The position numbers and the translations under genes were made by a program. Below are positions 27,383 to 37,387 of a DNA stretch of 64,000 bases, in pieces (positions within the stretch are counted from its first letter, which is position 1; the number at the start of each line of letters is the position of its first letter). The notes under the pieces were generated by a model. That model had not been told where the DNA came from. It made no database searches and saw only the letters and a list, made by a program, of their open reading frames with translations. Source of the DNA: Aquimarina spinulae (GTDB lineage: Bacteria > Bacteroidota > Bacteroidia > Flavobacteriales > Flavobacteriaceae); NCBI RefSeq assembly GCF_943373825.1, contig NZ_CALSBP010000002.1:3399501-3463500 (forward strand), written 5' to 3'.

Positions 27383-29428
27383 TTATTTTAATATAAAGGC
27401 TCCCTTTTTGTCTGTACGATGAAAAGGGATTTTTTGTTTTTCACAACTGATTTCCCACTGATCGATATAACTTTTGTAATTGCTCGCATCTACAACGATT
27501 TGTTTTGGATGTAAACTATCTATTACTCTATCCAGATGAATTTTTGGGGAATTCGACAAAATAATAATATCAGGATAAAAGCTTTTGATATGATAGATTG
27601 AAGTACTATCAATAACCATAATCGTTTGTTTTTTATATTGATAGATATTTTTTAATTGCATAACCGTATCTAAAGTAGCCTGATTCTTAGTAAGATAATT
27701 GCCAAATAAAAAATGCTGAGTTTTTACTGCAATAGAATCTTTACTGTATATCCTAAATTGTTGGTTTTCTAAGATCCCTAAAGTAGTATTACGTTGGTTA
27801 TGAAATACAATTAATTCTTCTAGGTTCGAAATAGTATACTTTTCATATATCAAAACAGAGAACAGTGTAATTATTGATACTCCTAACGCGTACAATTTTT
27901 TCCTTTCAAATTTTTTGAACATCATGACCAAAAGAATAATAGTTAGGTATGAGATGATGCACATACTGGTCGAGAAAGGAATATTTTTAATAACAAAACT
28001 TTCTTGGTCAGCTATCCATCCAATAATAATATTCATGATGTCAATACAATTACCAAATAAAGCGGCTATAGGTCCAGGGAGAATATTTAGATAAGCGAGT
28101 AGAATGACCAAAATACCAAAGCCAAGAATACCTCCCAAAAAAGGAAGAATAATAAGATTAGAAATAAAAAACAAAAGAGGGAACTGATGAAAATATAATA
28201 ATGTGAGTGGCAATAATCCAAGTTGAGCAGCCATAGTTACTGTAAATATTTCCCAAAGTTTTTTAGAAAGATAAAACTCAGGCTTATATATTTTAAATAA
28301 TAGTGGTTGTATCCAGGCTATCGCAAAGACTGCTAAATAACTTAATTGAAACCCTACCGAAAACAATAGCAAAGGATTAAAACAAATGAGTATAAACAGA
28401 GAAATAAACAATGAATTGTAAATACTTGTTTTGGATCTAATTTTTATTCCTATAGCAAGAAAAGAAAACATAGTGACTGCCCTAAGTACTGATGGGGATA
28501 ACCCCGCGATAATTGCAAAACACCAAAGTGATAAAATAGTGAGAATTAATTTGATTACTTTTCCGTTTTTATGATACCTATTTAGAGGTTTTAGGATTAA
28601 ATTTAATAGGAGTAAAATGATTCCGACATGAAGTCCTGATACTGCCAAAATATGAATAGCTCCGGCATCTCTGTAATTGTCAAAAACATCTTGACTTATA
28701 TCTTGTCTTTGCCCCAAAAGCAAAGCGTTAATAATAGATAACTGTGTGGAATTAAAATTGTATTTAGATAGTTTTAAATTACTGGTTTTTCTGATTTGAT
28801 TTGCTACATAACCCAGAGAATATTCGATTTTATGGTTATCAATGAGCTGATGAGGTAATACAACGATCTTATGAGATATGTATTGAGCGTGTAAATATTT
28901 TGAATAATCAAATTGGTATGGATTTAAAGCACGAGGAATAGGTTTTAATGTGGTAAATGTGGTATATGTATTGCCTATATCCAAAACATTTTGTGTGCTA
29001 TCTTTTGTGACCTGAAGTACTATTTTACCATGTACAACTTTGCCATCTACAAATTTGGTAGATACAATGTATTTATTATAGTAGGATGAAGGTTTTAATC
29101 GTTCTTTAATGTAAAATTGAATCCCTATATCATAGGGTTGCTCTTTTAGATTTATGTGATTGCTGTAGTGGTTTGAATAATTCTTTGGGTTGTGGATTTT
29201 GACTAAAGCGATTCCGAAAATGATGAAAACAATCGCCGTTATAATAACAAAAGAATGCCCTTTGCTAAACATCCTTTTTGATCGTTTCCATGAAACGCCA
29301 AGTATACATATAGAGATTGAGAAACTTAATACTACAATTTTAGGAACAATAGTCAAATGATACCCTATGAGTATGCCAAGTAAGGTCGAAATTGTGATGA
29401 CTATAAAAGGAATATTAATGAGTTTCAC
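27383..29428 (-). CDS. comEC: ComEC/Rec2-family competence protein (DNA uptake channel)
   Basis: A 681-residue multi-spanning membrane protein. The order is two to three N-terminal TM helices, an OB-fold-like extracellular domain (residues about 100-200), then the competence domain with NALLLGQRQDIS, AGAIHILAVSGLHVGI and AGLSPSVLRA, and many TM helices to about residue 510. The C-terminal soluble part (510-681) lacks the HxHxDH metal motif of the beta-lactamase-like nuclease domain of longer ComEC proteins, as I recall is common in Bacteroidota. It would import single-stranded DNA during natural transformation. Confidence 0.88.
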   Translation of the reverse strand: MKLINIPFIVITISTLLGILIGYHLTIVPKIVVLSFSISICILGVSWKRSKRMFSKGHSFVIITAIVFIIFGIALVKIHNPKNYSNHYSNHINLKEQPYDIGIQFYIKERLKPSSYYNKYIVSTKFVDGKVVHGKIVLQVTKDSTQNVLDIGNTYTTFTTLKPIPRALNPYQFDYSKYLHAQYISHKIVVLPHQLIDNHKIEYSLGYVANQIRKTSNLKLSKYNFNSTQLSIINALLLGQRQDISQDVFDNYRDAGAIHILAVSGLHVGIILLLLNLILKPLNRYHKNGKVIKLILTILSLWCFAIIAGLSPSVLRAVTMFSFLAIGIKIRSKTSIYNSLFISLFILICFNPLLLFSVGFQLSYLAVFAIAWIQPLLFKIYKPEFYLSKKLWEIFTVTMAAQLGLLPLTLLYFHQFPLLFFISNLIILPFLGGILGFGILVILLAYLNILPGPIAALFGNCIDIMNIIIGWIADQESFVIKNIPFSTSMCIISYLTIILLVMMFKKFERKKLYALGVSIITLFSVLIYEKYTISNLEELIVFHNQRNTTLGILENQQFRIYSKDSIAVKTQHFLFGNYLTKNQATLDTVMQLKNIYQYKKQTIMVIDSTSIYHIKSFYPDIIILSNSPKIHLDRVIDSLHPKQIVVDASNYKSYIDQWEISCEKQKIPFHRTDKKGAFILK

Positions 29429-29455
29429 ATTAGAGACTTAATAAAGGATTATATT

Positions 29456-29474
29456 GAGTAATTATTAATTACTC
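29456..29474. repeat. short perfect inverted repeat upstream of comEC
   Basis: GAGTAATTA, a single T, and TAATTACTC form a perfect 9-bp palindrome 28 bp upstream of the comEC ATG. It has no T tract and is placed like an operator, although a weak terminator of the NlpC/P60 gene upstream is possible. Confidence 0.4.
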
Positions 29475-29618
29475 AAAAACGTTCATAGTACAATGATAAG
29501 AGACCCTAGTTTCATTTTTCGGAACTGGGATTAATAAGAAGAAGTAGAAACAATGCTGTTCAGAAAGGAGAGAGAATCTATTAAGAGAATGATTTATTTA
29601 CTAAGCAAATACCGTTGG

Positions 29619-30134
29619 CTATAAAACTCTTCTGGCGCCGGCAAAGCATTTGTTCCAATATTTCTCATCAAGACTAGATATAATAACCCCTCTTGATGTA
29701 GATGCATGAATGAACCTAATGACTCCTTTGGTTTCAACGACAAGCCCGACATGAGAAATAACATTTTTTCTTTTATTGGTTTTAAAAAAAAGTAAATCAC
29801 CAACGATTACCTTTTTTAATGATATGGCTTTACCTTGGGTAGCCATTGTCCTAGAAGTTCTCGGAAGAATAATATTCTCTTTCTTAAATGAAGTATATAC
29901 CAGACCAGAACAATCCATTCCTTTCCTTGTAGTACCTCCAAATTTGTACCGAGTACCACCAAAAGTTTTAGCATAACTCACAATACTTTTAATTTTTTTG
30001 GAGTTGGGACTTCTGGTTGTTTTGACTTTAACAGTAGTTCTATTTTTTGAAGATATAACTGCTTTGTTTTTAGAAGAACTTCCACAAGAAGTTAAAACTG
30101 TAATAATTAAAAGATAAAAGATTACTCTTTTCAT
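29619..30134 (-). CDS. C40-family (NlpC/P60) cell-wall hydrolase, lipoprotein
   Basis: A 171-residue lipoprotein (lipobox LTSC, Cys17) with a Ser/Lys-rich linker and an NlpC/P60 domain. The catalytic Cys is in GMDCSGLVYTSF, the His is in ISHVGLVVE, and a third polar residue lies about 12 residues further on. Such enzymes cut the stem peptide of peptidoglycan (gamma-D-glutamyl-diaminopimelate bond). It is a single gene between comEC and a divergent kinase gene. The domain length is standard. Confidence 0.9.
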   Translation of the reverse strand: MKRVIFYLLIITVLTSCGSSSKNKAVISSKNRTTVKVKTTRSPNSKKIKSIVSYAKTFGGTRYKFGGTTRKGMDCSGLVYTSFKKENIILPRTSRTMATQGKAISLKKVIVGDLLFFKTNKRKNVISHVGLVVETKGVIRFIHASTSRGVIISSLDEKYWNKCFAGARRVL

Positions 30135-30366
30135 TAGACTTGGGTTTATAACAAAAATACATGTTTTTGGTCAAACCTTTAATGAGTTTAAAATTGTTTA
30201 AGAGGCTTTTAATTTTTTTTATTGTTATAAATAAGCGTTTTATCCTAGTATAAATTATTGTTTATATGCTGTAATTACGGGTTTTGCGGTATTTATCTAA
30301 GGTTATAGAGTAAAAGACAATATAATTTAATATCTTATTAGTTAAATACTTATTAATATTCTTCAG

Positions 30367-32577
30367 ATGAAATTGAAGGTACTCCCATATAGTATGTATT
30401 TTTTAATACATTTTGCTATTACTTCTTTAACAGCGCAAGTTACTGATAAAGAGGTGAGTTCTGATAGTATAAGGGAGGTTTTAGAAGAATCTTCAAAGTC
30501 ATTTTCAACGCAAACAACAGAAGGAAAAGAAAAGGGAATCTATTTTTTAGAGCTTGCAGAAAAATTGATAAAAAAAGTTAATGACCCCTTGCTTGAGATT
30601 CATATTAATAGAAAGAAAATGGATTTTTTTCTGGATAAAAGAGATACCATTAGAGTTGAAGAATATTTGGCCAAAAATCTAAAAATCATTAAACAAATAG
30701 ATAATAACAGGCAGCTTGGGCTGTATTATGAAGGGCTTGGAGTGCATAAATCTATGCAAGGAAAAAAGGAAGAGGGGTATCAAGCTTACCTTATTGCAGA
30801 ACAATTATTAAGGAAGTATGGAAAACCTAAAGATGTGATTGATATCAATTACAATCTTTGTTCACGATATATGATGGTAAAAAGGTGGAACGAAGCCATT
30901 GAGCACGCATTAAAATCGTTAAATGCAATAAAAAAAACAAAGGTCAAAAAGGATAGAAGGAAAAATTTAAATCTTTTTTTGGCAGAAAGTTATATCAATT
31001 TAGAAGAATTTGAAAAAGCAGAACGTTATTTTGACACTATTGAAAGGGAAAAATCTGCTTATTCTGGAGATTTGAACTTTGAAGGAAGATTATATTCTGG
31101 TAAAGGGTTGTATTATGAAAAAATTGGAGACTATAAAAATGCAGCGCTTTTTTATAGTCAATCCTTCAATAATCTTTTAGAATACTATGCTCAAAGAACA
31201 AGAGAAGTAAGTACAGCACTTGCACTATCAAATCAATTAAACCTGAAAGAAGAAGAAAATAAAAGGATAAAACTAGAAAATGATTTAAAAGCAGAACAAT
31301 TAAGAAATAGAGGCCATATCATTTTGTTAAGTGTAATAATTATTCTCGGATTAATTCTAATGAGTATAATTCAATACAGAGTCTCTTTATATAAAACGAA
31401 AATAAATAAATTACTCCAAAAGAATTATGAAGAATTGGTAGAAGCCAATCAAAAAGTAGACGAAGCACTAAAAGCGAAGTCAGAGTTTTTAGATTCGGTT
31501 ACTCATGAGCTTCTCACTCCTTTAAATACAATAAAAGGCACAACATTTTTACTGCAAAAAGAAGAATTGACATCACATCAGGTAAATCAAATGAAGTTAA
31601 TCAACTTGTCTAGTGATTATTTATTAAACCTGATTGCTGATGTAATCCACTTAAATGATCTTGAAAAAGGAAAGCTAGAACTAAAAAATGAGAAATTTGA
31701 CCTAAGAACGTTATTGAATAGCTTAGTGGATTCTTCTGTGTTAATGAAGGATAATAATAATAAAATTCATAAAAAAATTGATAGTAATATTCCTGATAAC
31801 CTAAAGGGAGATGTTCTTAGGGTTTCTCAAATCTTCTTAAATATATTGGATAATGCTTTAAAATTTACGAGAGACGGAGATGTATATGTTAAGGCCTTAT
31901 TGGTTTCGAAAATAGATAATAAAGCAGAAATAGAGTTTTCTATCCGAGATACCGGCATAGGCATGTCAGAAAAGCAAATTAGTAAGGCTTTTGAAGCTTT
32001 TCATCAGGGATCAGTTAAAATCAATAGAAAATATGGAGGTACGGGACTAGGGTTGTCGATCGTAAAAAAAATACTGAAATTACAAGGAAGTGATGTCATT
32101 TTAAAATCTAAACCAGGAAAAGGGACTTTGGTTTTATTTACCATGAAATTTGATGTTCCTGAACAAGTAATAGAAAAAAATATGTTCTCGGGAAACGGTT
32201 ATGACGAATCACCAGAAGGGATTAATGTTCTATTGGTAGAAGATAATAAGGTAAATCAATTAATTACAGAAAAGATAATTTCAAATTATGGCTTTTACTG
32301 TGATTCTGCTAATGATGGAAAGGAAGCAGTAGATATGGTTAAGAAAAATAAATATTCTATGATCTTGATGGATATTATGATGCCAAAAATGGATGGTTTT
32401 GAAGCTACAAAATATATAAAACAATTTGATCAAGGAATACCTATAGTTGCATTAACAGCAATATCCGAGAAATTGAACAGAGAAAAATTTAATGAAGTAG
32501 GAATATACACTGTTCTTAATAAACCAGTAGATCCAGAATTACTTTACGAAACTATTATGGTGTGTTGTGATAAATAG
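30367..32577 (+). CDS. hybrid sensor histidine kinase with TPR-like sensor and receiver domain
   Basis: A 736-residue kinase. An N-terminal signal peptide is followed by TPR-like helical repeats (residues about 35-290) in the periplasm, a coiled coil (290-315), one TM helix (318-336), a HisKA domain with phospho-acceptor His380 in DSVTHELLTPLNTIKG, and a HATPase domain (DNALKFTRDG, DTGIGMS, GGTGLGLSIVKK). A C-terminal receiver has Asp669 in LMDIMMPKMDGFE and Lys719 in NKPVD. No output domain, response regulator or Hpt gene is adjacent, so its partner must be elsewhere. It is convergent with lpxB. Confidence 0.93.
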   Translation: MKLKVLPYSMYFLIHFAITSLTAQVTDKEVSSDSIREVLEESSKSFSTQTTEGKEKGIYFLELAEKLIKKVNDPLLEIHINRKKMDFFLDKRDTIRVEEYLAKNLKIIKQIDNNRQLGLYYEGLGVHKSMQGKKEEGYQAYLIAEQLLRKYGKPKDVIDINYNLCSRYMMVKRWNEAIEHALKSLNAIKKTKVKKDRRKNLNLFLAESYINLEEFEKAERYFDTIEREKSAYSGDLNFEGRLYSGKGLYYEKIGDYKNAALFYSQSFNNLLEYYAQRTREVSTALALSNQLNLKEEENKRIKLENDLKAEQLRNRGHIILLSVIIILGLILMSIIQYRVSLYKTKINKLLQKNYEELVEANQKVDEALKAKSEFLDSVTHELLTPLNTIKGTTFLLQKEELTSHQVNQMKLINLSSDYLLNLIADVIHLNDLEKGKLELKNEKFDLRTLLNSLVDSSVLMKDNNNKIHKKIDSNIPDNLKGDVLRVSQIFLNILDNALKFTRDGDVYVKALLVSKIDNKAEIEFSIRDTGIGMSEKQISKAFEAFHQGSVKINRKYGGTGLGLSIVKKILKLQGSDVILKSKPGKGTLVLFTMKFDVPEQVIEKNMFSGNGYDESPEGINVLLVEDNKVNQLITEKIISNYGFYCDSANDGKEAVDMVKKNKYSMILMDIMMPKMDGFEATKYIKQFDQGIPIVALTAISEKLNREKFNEVGIYTVLNKPVDPELLYETIMVCCDK

Positions 32578-32581
32578 AAAA

Positions 32582-33697
32582 TCAATTTTTTATAGACTCT
32601 ACAATTAATTTTGCGGTCTTATCATTAGCCCCTCTACCGCCAAGCTTTTTTTCGAGATCATAATACTCCAAAAACATAACTGCTCTTTTATAATCATCAA
32701 TTATTATGGTAAGCTCTTCTTTAAGCCTTTTAGGATTAAAATCACCTTGTATTAATTCGGTTACAACAGGTTTATCCATAATTAAGTTTACCAAAGAAAT
32801 ATAATCAAGGTTAATAATTCGTTTTGCAATTTGATAAGAAATAGAGTTCCCTTTGTAGCATACAACTTCTGGTACTTTAAATAAGGCAGTCTCCAGGGTT
32901 GCAGTACCCGAAGTTACTAAGGCAGCATTACTAAGGCTTAATAAATCATACGTTCGATTCATAATTAAGTGAACTCCTTGTTTTTTAATAAAGGGAGCAT
33001 AGAAAGAAGCCTCCTGGCTTGGTGCTCCTGCAATGACGAATTGATAATTAGGGAAATCGTCTACAACAGTAAGCATAACCTCAAGCATTTTACGAATTTC
33101 TTGTTTTCTACTTCCCGGAAGTATAGCAATAATAGGTCGATCATCTAAATTGTATTCAGTTTTAAAGGCTTCGGGCATAATTTGCTTATGATCTGCAATA
33201 GCATCAATTAATGGATGTCCTACAAATTGAACCGGAAACTCATGTTTGTCTTCATAAAAAGATTTTTCGAAAGGTAAAATTACATACATCATATCTACAC
33301 ATCGTTTGATAGATTTTATTCTTCCTTCTTTCCAGGCCCATATCTGGGGAGAAATATAATAATGTGTTCTGAACCCTTTTTCTTTAGCCCATTCTGCAAT
33401 ACGCAAATTAAACCCCGGATAATCTATAAATACAATCACATCTGGCTGAAAACTTGTAATATCTCGTTTACAAAGTTTTAGGTTTTTAAGGATAGTAAAC
33501 AAGTTTAATAAAACCTCTACAAACCCCATAAACGCCAAATCTTTATAGTGTTTTACCATCGATCCACCAACAGCCTGCATAAGATCCCCACCCCAGAATC
33601 TAAACTCTGCTTGAGGGTCTTCTTTAAGAATTGATTTCATAAGATTTGCACCGTGTAAATCCCCAGATGCTTCTCCTGCGATGAGGTAGTATTTCAT
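32582..33697 (-). CDS. lpxB: lipid-A-disaccharide synthase
   Basis: A GT19 glycosyltransferase of 371 residues that joins UDP-diacylglucosamine and lipid X to form lipid A disaccharide at the inner membrane. Recognised by MKYYLIAGEASGDLHG, GGDLMQAVGGSM, FIDYPGFNLRIA, YYISPQIWAWK, ILPGSRKQEI and SGTATLETAL. The ATG at 33697 is used because the N-terminus then matches the family; an in-frame ATG at 33721 adds eight lysine-rich residues. It lies downstream of surE and a small membrane-protein gene. Confidence 0.95.
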   Translation of the reverse strand: MKYYLIAGEASGDLHGANLMKSILKEDPQAEFRFWGGDLMQAVGGSMVKHYKDLAFMGFVEVLLNLFTILKNLKLCKRDITSFQPDVIVFIDYPGFNLRIAEWAKEKGFRTHYYISPQIWAWKEGRIKSIKRCVDMMYVILPFEKSFYEDKHEFPVQFVGHPLIDAIADHKQIMPEAFKTEYNLDDRPIIAILPGSRKQEIRKMLEVMLTVVDDFPNYQFVIAGAPSQEASFYAPFIKKQGVHLIMNRTYDLLSLSNAALVTSGTATLETALFKVPEVVCYKGNSISYQIAKRIINLDYISLVNLIMDKPVVTELIQGDFNPKRLKEELTIIIDDYKRAVMFLEYYDLEKKLGGRGANDKTAKLIVESIKN

Positions 33698-33914
33698 GTG
33701 TTTATATTTACTATTTTTCAAAAGTCACATGCTGTTCACTATTAATCATTCCTTTGGAGTGATAAAGTTTTTAGCATGCTCGTTTCATGTTTTTTAATTT
33801 TTTTAAGGGCAGATAAAATATCGAACAACTACAAATTTAATGTTTCCGAAGTATCAAAAACTAACATTTTGGTTATCGATTTTATCTAAAAAATATGATA
33901 TTATCTTTTTAAGA

Positions 33915-34211
33915 TCACCCAAATTTACTAATTGCAATACAAATAGCCGCAATAAGCGTAGCAAGAAGCACGCCACGAGCTCGATATATATTATTTTTTC
34001 TTAAAAAAAGAAAGAAAATAAGTAAATTAGGCATCGCTCCTAGAGCAATTAAGCTTCCTAAAGAGTCATTCTCTGCAGAAGCCTTTATCATTTCAGTAAA
34101 TGATAATTCTTGAGAGCTTAGTGCAGAAAAAATAAATACACATAAGATAAATCCTATAGTATTCATAAGTAAACCGATTGTAAAACCAATAATAATCTCT
34201 TTTTTAATCAT
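33915..34211 (-). CDS. small conserved membrane protein
   Basis: A 98-residue protein with three predicted TM segments (residues about 7-32, 50-68 and 80-95) and no known domain. It overlaps the end of surE by 8 bp, so it is translationally coupled, and it sits between surE and lpxB. That placement hints at an envelope role; the function is unknown. Confidence 0.75.
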   Translation of the reverse strand: MIKKEIIIGFTIGLLMNTIGFILCVFIFSALSSQELSFTEMIKASAENDSLGSLIALGAMPNLLIFFLFLRKNNIYRARGVLLATLIAAICIAISKFG

Positions 34212-34986
34212 GTAGTGACCAATTGTTTAGTTCTTGTATAAAGTGATGAGCAGTAAGATCAAATTGAGTAGGTACTATAGAGATGTAGCCATGATGTAGT
34301 GCCCATTCATCAGTATCTTCACCCTTATCCTCGTTAATAAATTCCCCAGAAAGCCAGTAATACTCTCTTCCCATAGGGTTTGTTCTCTTGTCAAACTCTT
34401 CTACCCAATGGGCATTCGCCTGGCGACATATTTTTACACCTTTTATGTCTTCTTTGGTTAATTTTGGAATATTCACATTAAGAACTACTCCTTTTGGCAA
34501 TCCGTTTTTGAGGACATTTTCTACAATAATTTTCACATATTTCTTCGAAGGCTCAAAATTTGCATCCATACTATAATCAAGTAATGAAAATCCAATAGCA
34601 GGAATTCCTTCAATGCCTGCTTCGACAGCGGCACTCATTGTACCCGAATAGATTACATTAATTGCTGAGTTTGAGCCATGGTTAATACCACTTACACATA
34701 AATCAGGTTTCCTGTCAAGGATTTCGCGGGATGCCATTTTTACGCAATCTACGGGAGTGCCCGAACAACTATATTCTTTTTGTGGAGCATTTTTATTAAT
34801 AACAACAGGATCACAATAGAGAGTACTATTAATTGTTATAGCGTGACCCATTCCGCTTTGCGGACTATCTGGGGCAACTACCACAACATCACCAATTTCA
34901 TTCATAACATCTATAAGTGCACGTATTCCCGGGGCAGTAACCCCATCGTCATTAGTGACTAAAATCAATGGTCTTTTTTGCGGCAT
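34204..34986 (-). CDS. surE: 5'/3'-nucleotidase SurE
   Basis: A metal-dependent nucleoside monophosphate phosphatase of 260 residues. The metal-binding Asp pair is in LVTNDDGVTAPGI, and the conserved APDSPQSGMGHAIT, CSGTPVDCVKMA and VSGINHGSNSAINVIYSGTM blocks (given in parts) are all present. It cleaves phosphate from nucleotides under stress and in stationary phase. It is the first gene of a surE-membrane protein-lpxB group. Confidence 0.95.
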   Translation of the reverse strand: MPQKRPLILVTNDDGVTAPGIRALIDVMNEIGDVVVVAPDSPQSGMGHAITINSTLYCDPVVINKNAPQKEYSCSGTPVDCVKMASREILDRKPDLCVSGINHGSNSAINVIYSGTMSAAVEAGIEGIPAIGFSLLDYSMDANFEPSKKYVKIIVENVLKNGLPKGVVLNVNIPKLTKEDIKGVKICRQANAHWVEEFDKRTNPMGREYYWLSGEFINEDKGEDTDEWALHHGYISIVPTQFDLTAHHFIQELNNWSLHD

Positions 34987-35244
34987 AGCTTAAAATTTTA
35001 CGACTGTAAAAATACACTTTTTTTATACGAAATAAGAATTCCTAAAAAGTCAATATCTACTAAAATAGTAATGATAAATATTTCATTAAAAAATTATAAA
35101 ACAATAAATATGAACAGATGGAATTTTATGAGAATAAAGAGTAAGAAATAATATTAGCTCATTTAAGAAAAATTTAGTATTATTACGTGTTATTGGCACG
35201 ATTTTTAATGTATTTTGCCTTGAATCCCTAAATTAAATGAGCGT

Positions 35245-37380
35245 ATGAAAAAGAGTTTTTTGATTTTGATGCTTACCGTGATCGTTTCGGCAGCTTCTTG
35301 CAGTTTTACCACAAAGGCTGAAAATGATCCTGATAAAGATAAATTGCTAATTGATTTAATAAGTTATGTCTTAGGTAAAGGACATTATGATGCAAAGGAT
35401 ATAAATGATGATTTTTCTAAGGAAGTTTTCTCTGATTATGTTGATGCCTTAGATCCTCTGAAACGATATTTTTATAAAAGTGATATTGAAGAATTTAGGA
35501 AGTTTGAAAAACTGATTGATGATGAAATCAGAAATAAAGAAATAACTTTCTTTAACCTAACTTATGATCGTTTACAACAACGAATGGCAGAGGCTAGAAC
35601 GTTGCATAAAGAAATCCTGGAACAACCTTTTAACTTCGAGAAAGACGAAAACATCGATACAAATTATGAAAACTTACCTTATGTAGAGAGTAAAAGTCAA
35701 ATGAAAGATCGTTGGAGATTGCAACTTAAATTTAATGCATTATCTAGCTATTATGATAAAGTTGAAGAGCAAATAGATTCTGTTACCAAAAACAGTAATT
35801 ATAGTCGTAAAACTTCGATTGTCTTAGAAAAAGAATCTCGTGAAATCACAAAAACTTCACTAAAAGAGTATTTTGAATTTGCAGATGATTTAGAACGAAA
35901 AGATTGGTTTTCGATATATATTAATTCTATTGTAGAAGAATTTGATCCTCATACCTATTATTTTGCTCCCCAGGATAAAGATAGATTTGATATTGCAATG
36001 TCAGGAAAGTTAGAGGGAATCGGAGCCAGATTACAAAAGAAAAATGATAATGTAAAAATAATAGAGATTATTTCTGGAGGTCCTGCCTGGAGAGGTAATG
36101 AAGTTGAAGTAGGGGATCTTATCATGAAAGTAAAGCAGGAAGATGAAGAAGAGCCTGTAAGTATTGTTGGAATGCGCCTTGATGATGCTGTAAGTTTAAT
36201 TAAGGGCCCAAAAGGCACAAAAGTAATACTAACAATAAAAAAGGTTGATGGCACTATCGAGATTATAGAGATTGTTAGGGATGTTGTAGAGCTCGAAGAG
36301 ACATATGCAAAATCATCTATAGTTAAAAAGAATGATAAAACATTTGGTGTCGTTAATTTGCCAAAGTTTTATTTTAACATGCAAGATTATAATCAACGTA
36401 ATGCTGCCAAAGATGTAAAACAAGAAATTATCCGTCTTAAAGAACAAGATATGGATGGTTTGGTAATCGACTTACGAGATAATGGAGGAGGTTCTTTGCA
36501 AACCGTAGTAGATATTGCAGGATTATTTATTGAAAAAGGTCCGATAGTACAAGTTAGAACAAAAGGAGAATCTCCAGAAGTTTTAAGTGATAAAGACAGA
36601 AATATACTTTGGGATGGTCCATTAGTTATTTTGGTAAATGAATTATCTGCTTCTGCTTCAGAAATTTTAGCTGCTGCTATGCAGGATTATAAAAGAGCAA
36701 TCATTATAGGAAGCAAACAAACCTATGGTAAAGGAACTGTTCAAAATGTAATGGATCTTAATAGATGGATGCGTAGTAATGACTTTGGAGATCTGGGAGC
36801 TTTAAAACTGACTACTCAGAAGTTTTATAGAGTAAATGGAGGTTCGACACAATTAGAAGGTGTGAAAAGTGATGTTGTAGTTCCAGATCGTTATAGTTAT
36901 ATTGATATTGGCGAAAAAGACCAGGAAAATCCACTACCATGGGATAAAATAGCTGCTGCTGATTATGATCTTTGGGATGGTTATATCGATTTTGATCAAA
37001 CCATCAATAACAGTAAAGAAAGAATGTCTAAAAATGATCAATTAAAATTAATTGAAGAAAATGCAAAGTGGGTTAGACAAAAAAGAGATATAAATAAATA
37101 TTCTTTGCAGTTTAGTAAGTATAAGCTAAATATTGCACTTAACGAGAAACAAGCAGAGCGTTTTGATGCGATTAGTGATTATAAGACTAATTTAACTTTT
37201 CAATCTTTACCTTATGAAAAAGAATTGATGAAAAAGGATTCGATTCTAACTGAAAAAAGAAAAAGATGGCATGAAAGCCTTAGTAAAGATGTGTATGTAG
37301 AAGAGGCAATTAGTGTTCTTGAAGATTTGAAGATTAATAACATTCGAAGATCTAAAAATCCACTTACGGTAAAGAATTAA
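35245..37380 (+). CDS. carboxy-terminal processing protease (S41A, Prc/Tsp-like), lipoprotein
   Basis: A 711-residue tail-specific protease. The signal sequence ends in a lipobox-like AASC (Cys19), so it is probably anchored in the periplasm. The order is a helical N-terminal domain (30-230), PDZ (about 245-340: GIGARLQKKNDNVKI, IVGMRLDDAVSLIKGPKGT), the S41 catalytic core with the SASASE nucleophile (about residue 470) and Lys in YGKGTVQ about 26 residues later, then a C-terminal helical domain as in E. coli Prc. It degrades misfolded or tagged envelope proteins. An orphan permease gene follows 7 bp later. Confidence 0.94.
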   Translation: MKKSFLILMLTVIVSAASCSFTTKAENDPDKDKLLIDLISYVLGKGHYDAKDINDDFSKEVFSDYVDALDPLKRYFYKSDIEEFRKFEKLIDDEIRNKEITFFNLTYDRLQQRMAEARTLHKEILEQPFNFEKDENIDTNYENLPYVESKSQMKDRWRLQLKFNALSSYYDKVEEQIDSVTKNSNYSRKTSIVLEKESREITKTSLKEYFEFADDLERKDWFSIYINSIVEEFDPHTYYFAPQDKDRFDIAMSGKLEGIGARLQKKNDNVKIIEIISGGPAWRGNEVEVGDLIMKVKQEDEEEPVSIVGMRLDDAVSLIKGPKGTKVILTIKKVDGTIEIIEIVRDVVELEETYAKSSIVKKNDKTFGVVNLPKFYFNMQDYNQRNAAKDVKQEIIRLKEQDMDGLVIDLRDNGGGSLQTVVDIAGLFIEKGPIVQVRTKGESPEVLSDKDRNILWDGPLVILVNELSASASEILAAAMQDYKRAIIIGSKQTYGKGTVQNVMDLNRWMRSNDFGDLGALKLTTQKFYRVNGGSTQLEGVKSDVVVPDRYSYIDIGEKDQENPLPWDKIAAADYDLWDGYIDFDQTINNSKERMSKNDQLKLIEENAKWVRQKRDINKYSLQFSKYKLNIALNEKQAERFDAISDYKTNLTFQSLPYEKELMKKDSILTEKRKRWHESLSKDVYVEEAISVLEDLKINNIRRSKNPLTVKN

Positions 37381-37387
37381 TATATTA

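Noticed and set aside
27383..29428. Truncated comEC, because the metal-binding motif of the C-terminal domain is missing
   Set aside because: The frame continues for about 170 residues after the TM region without disruption. ComEC proteins lacking the nuclease-type motif are, as I recall, usual in this phylum.
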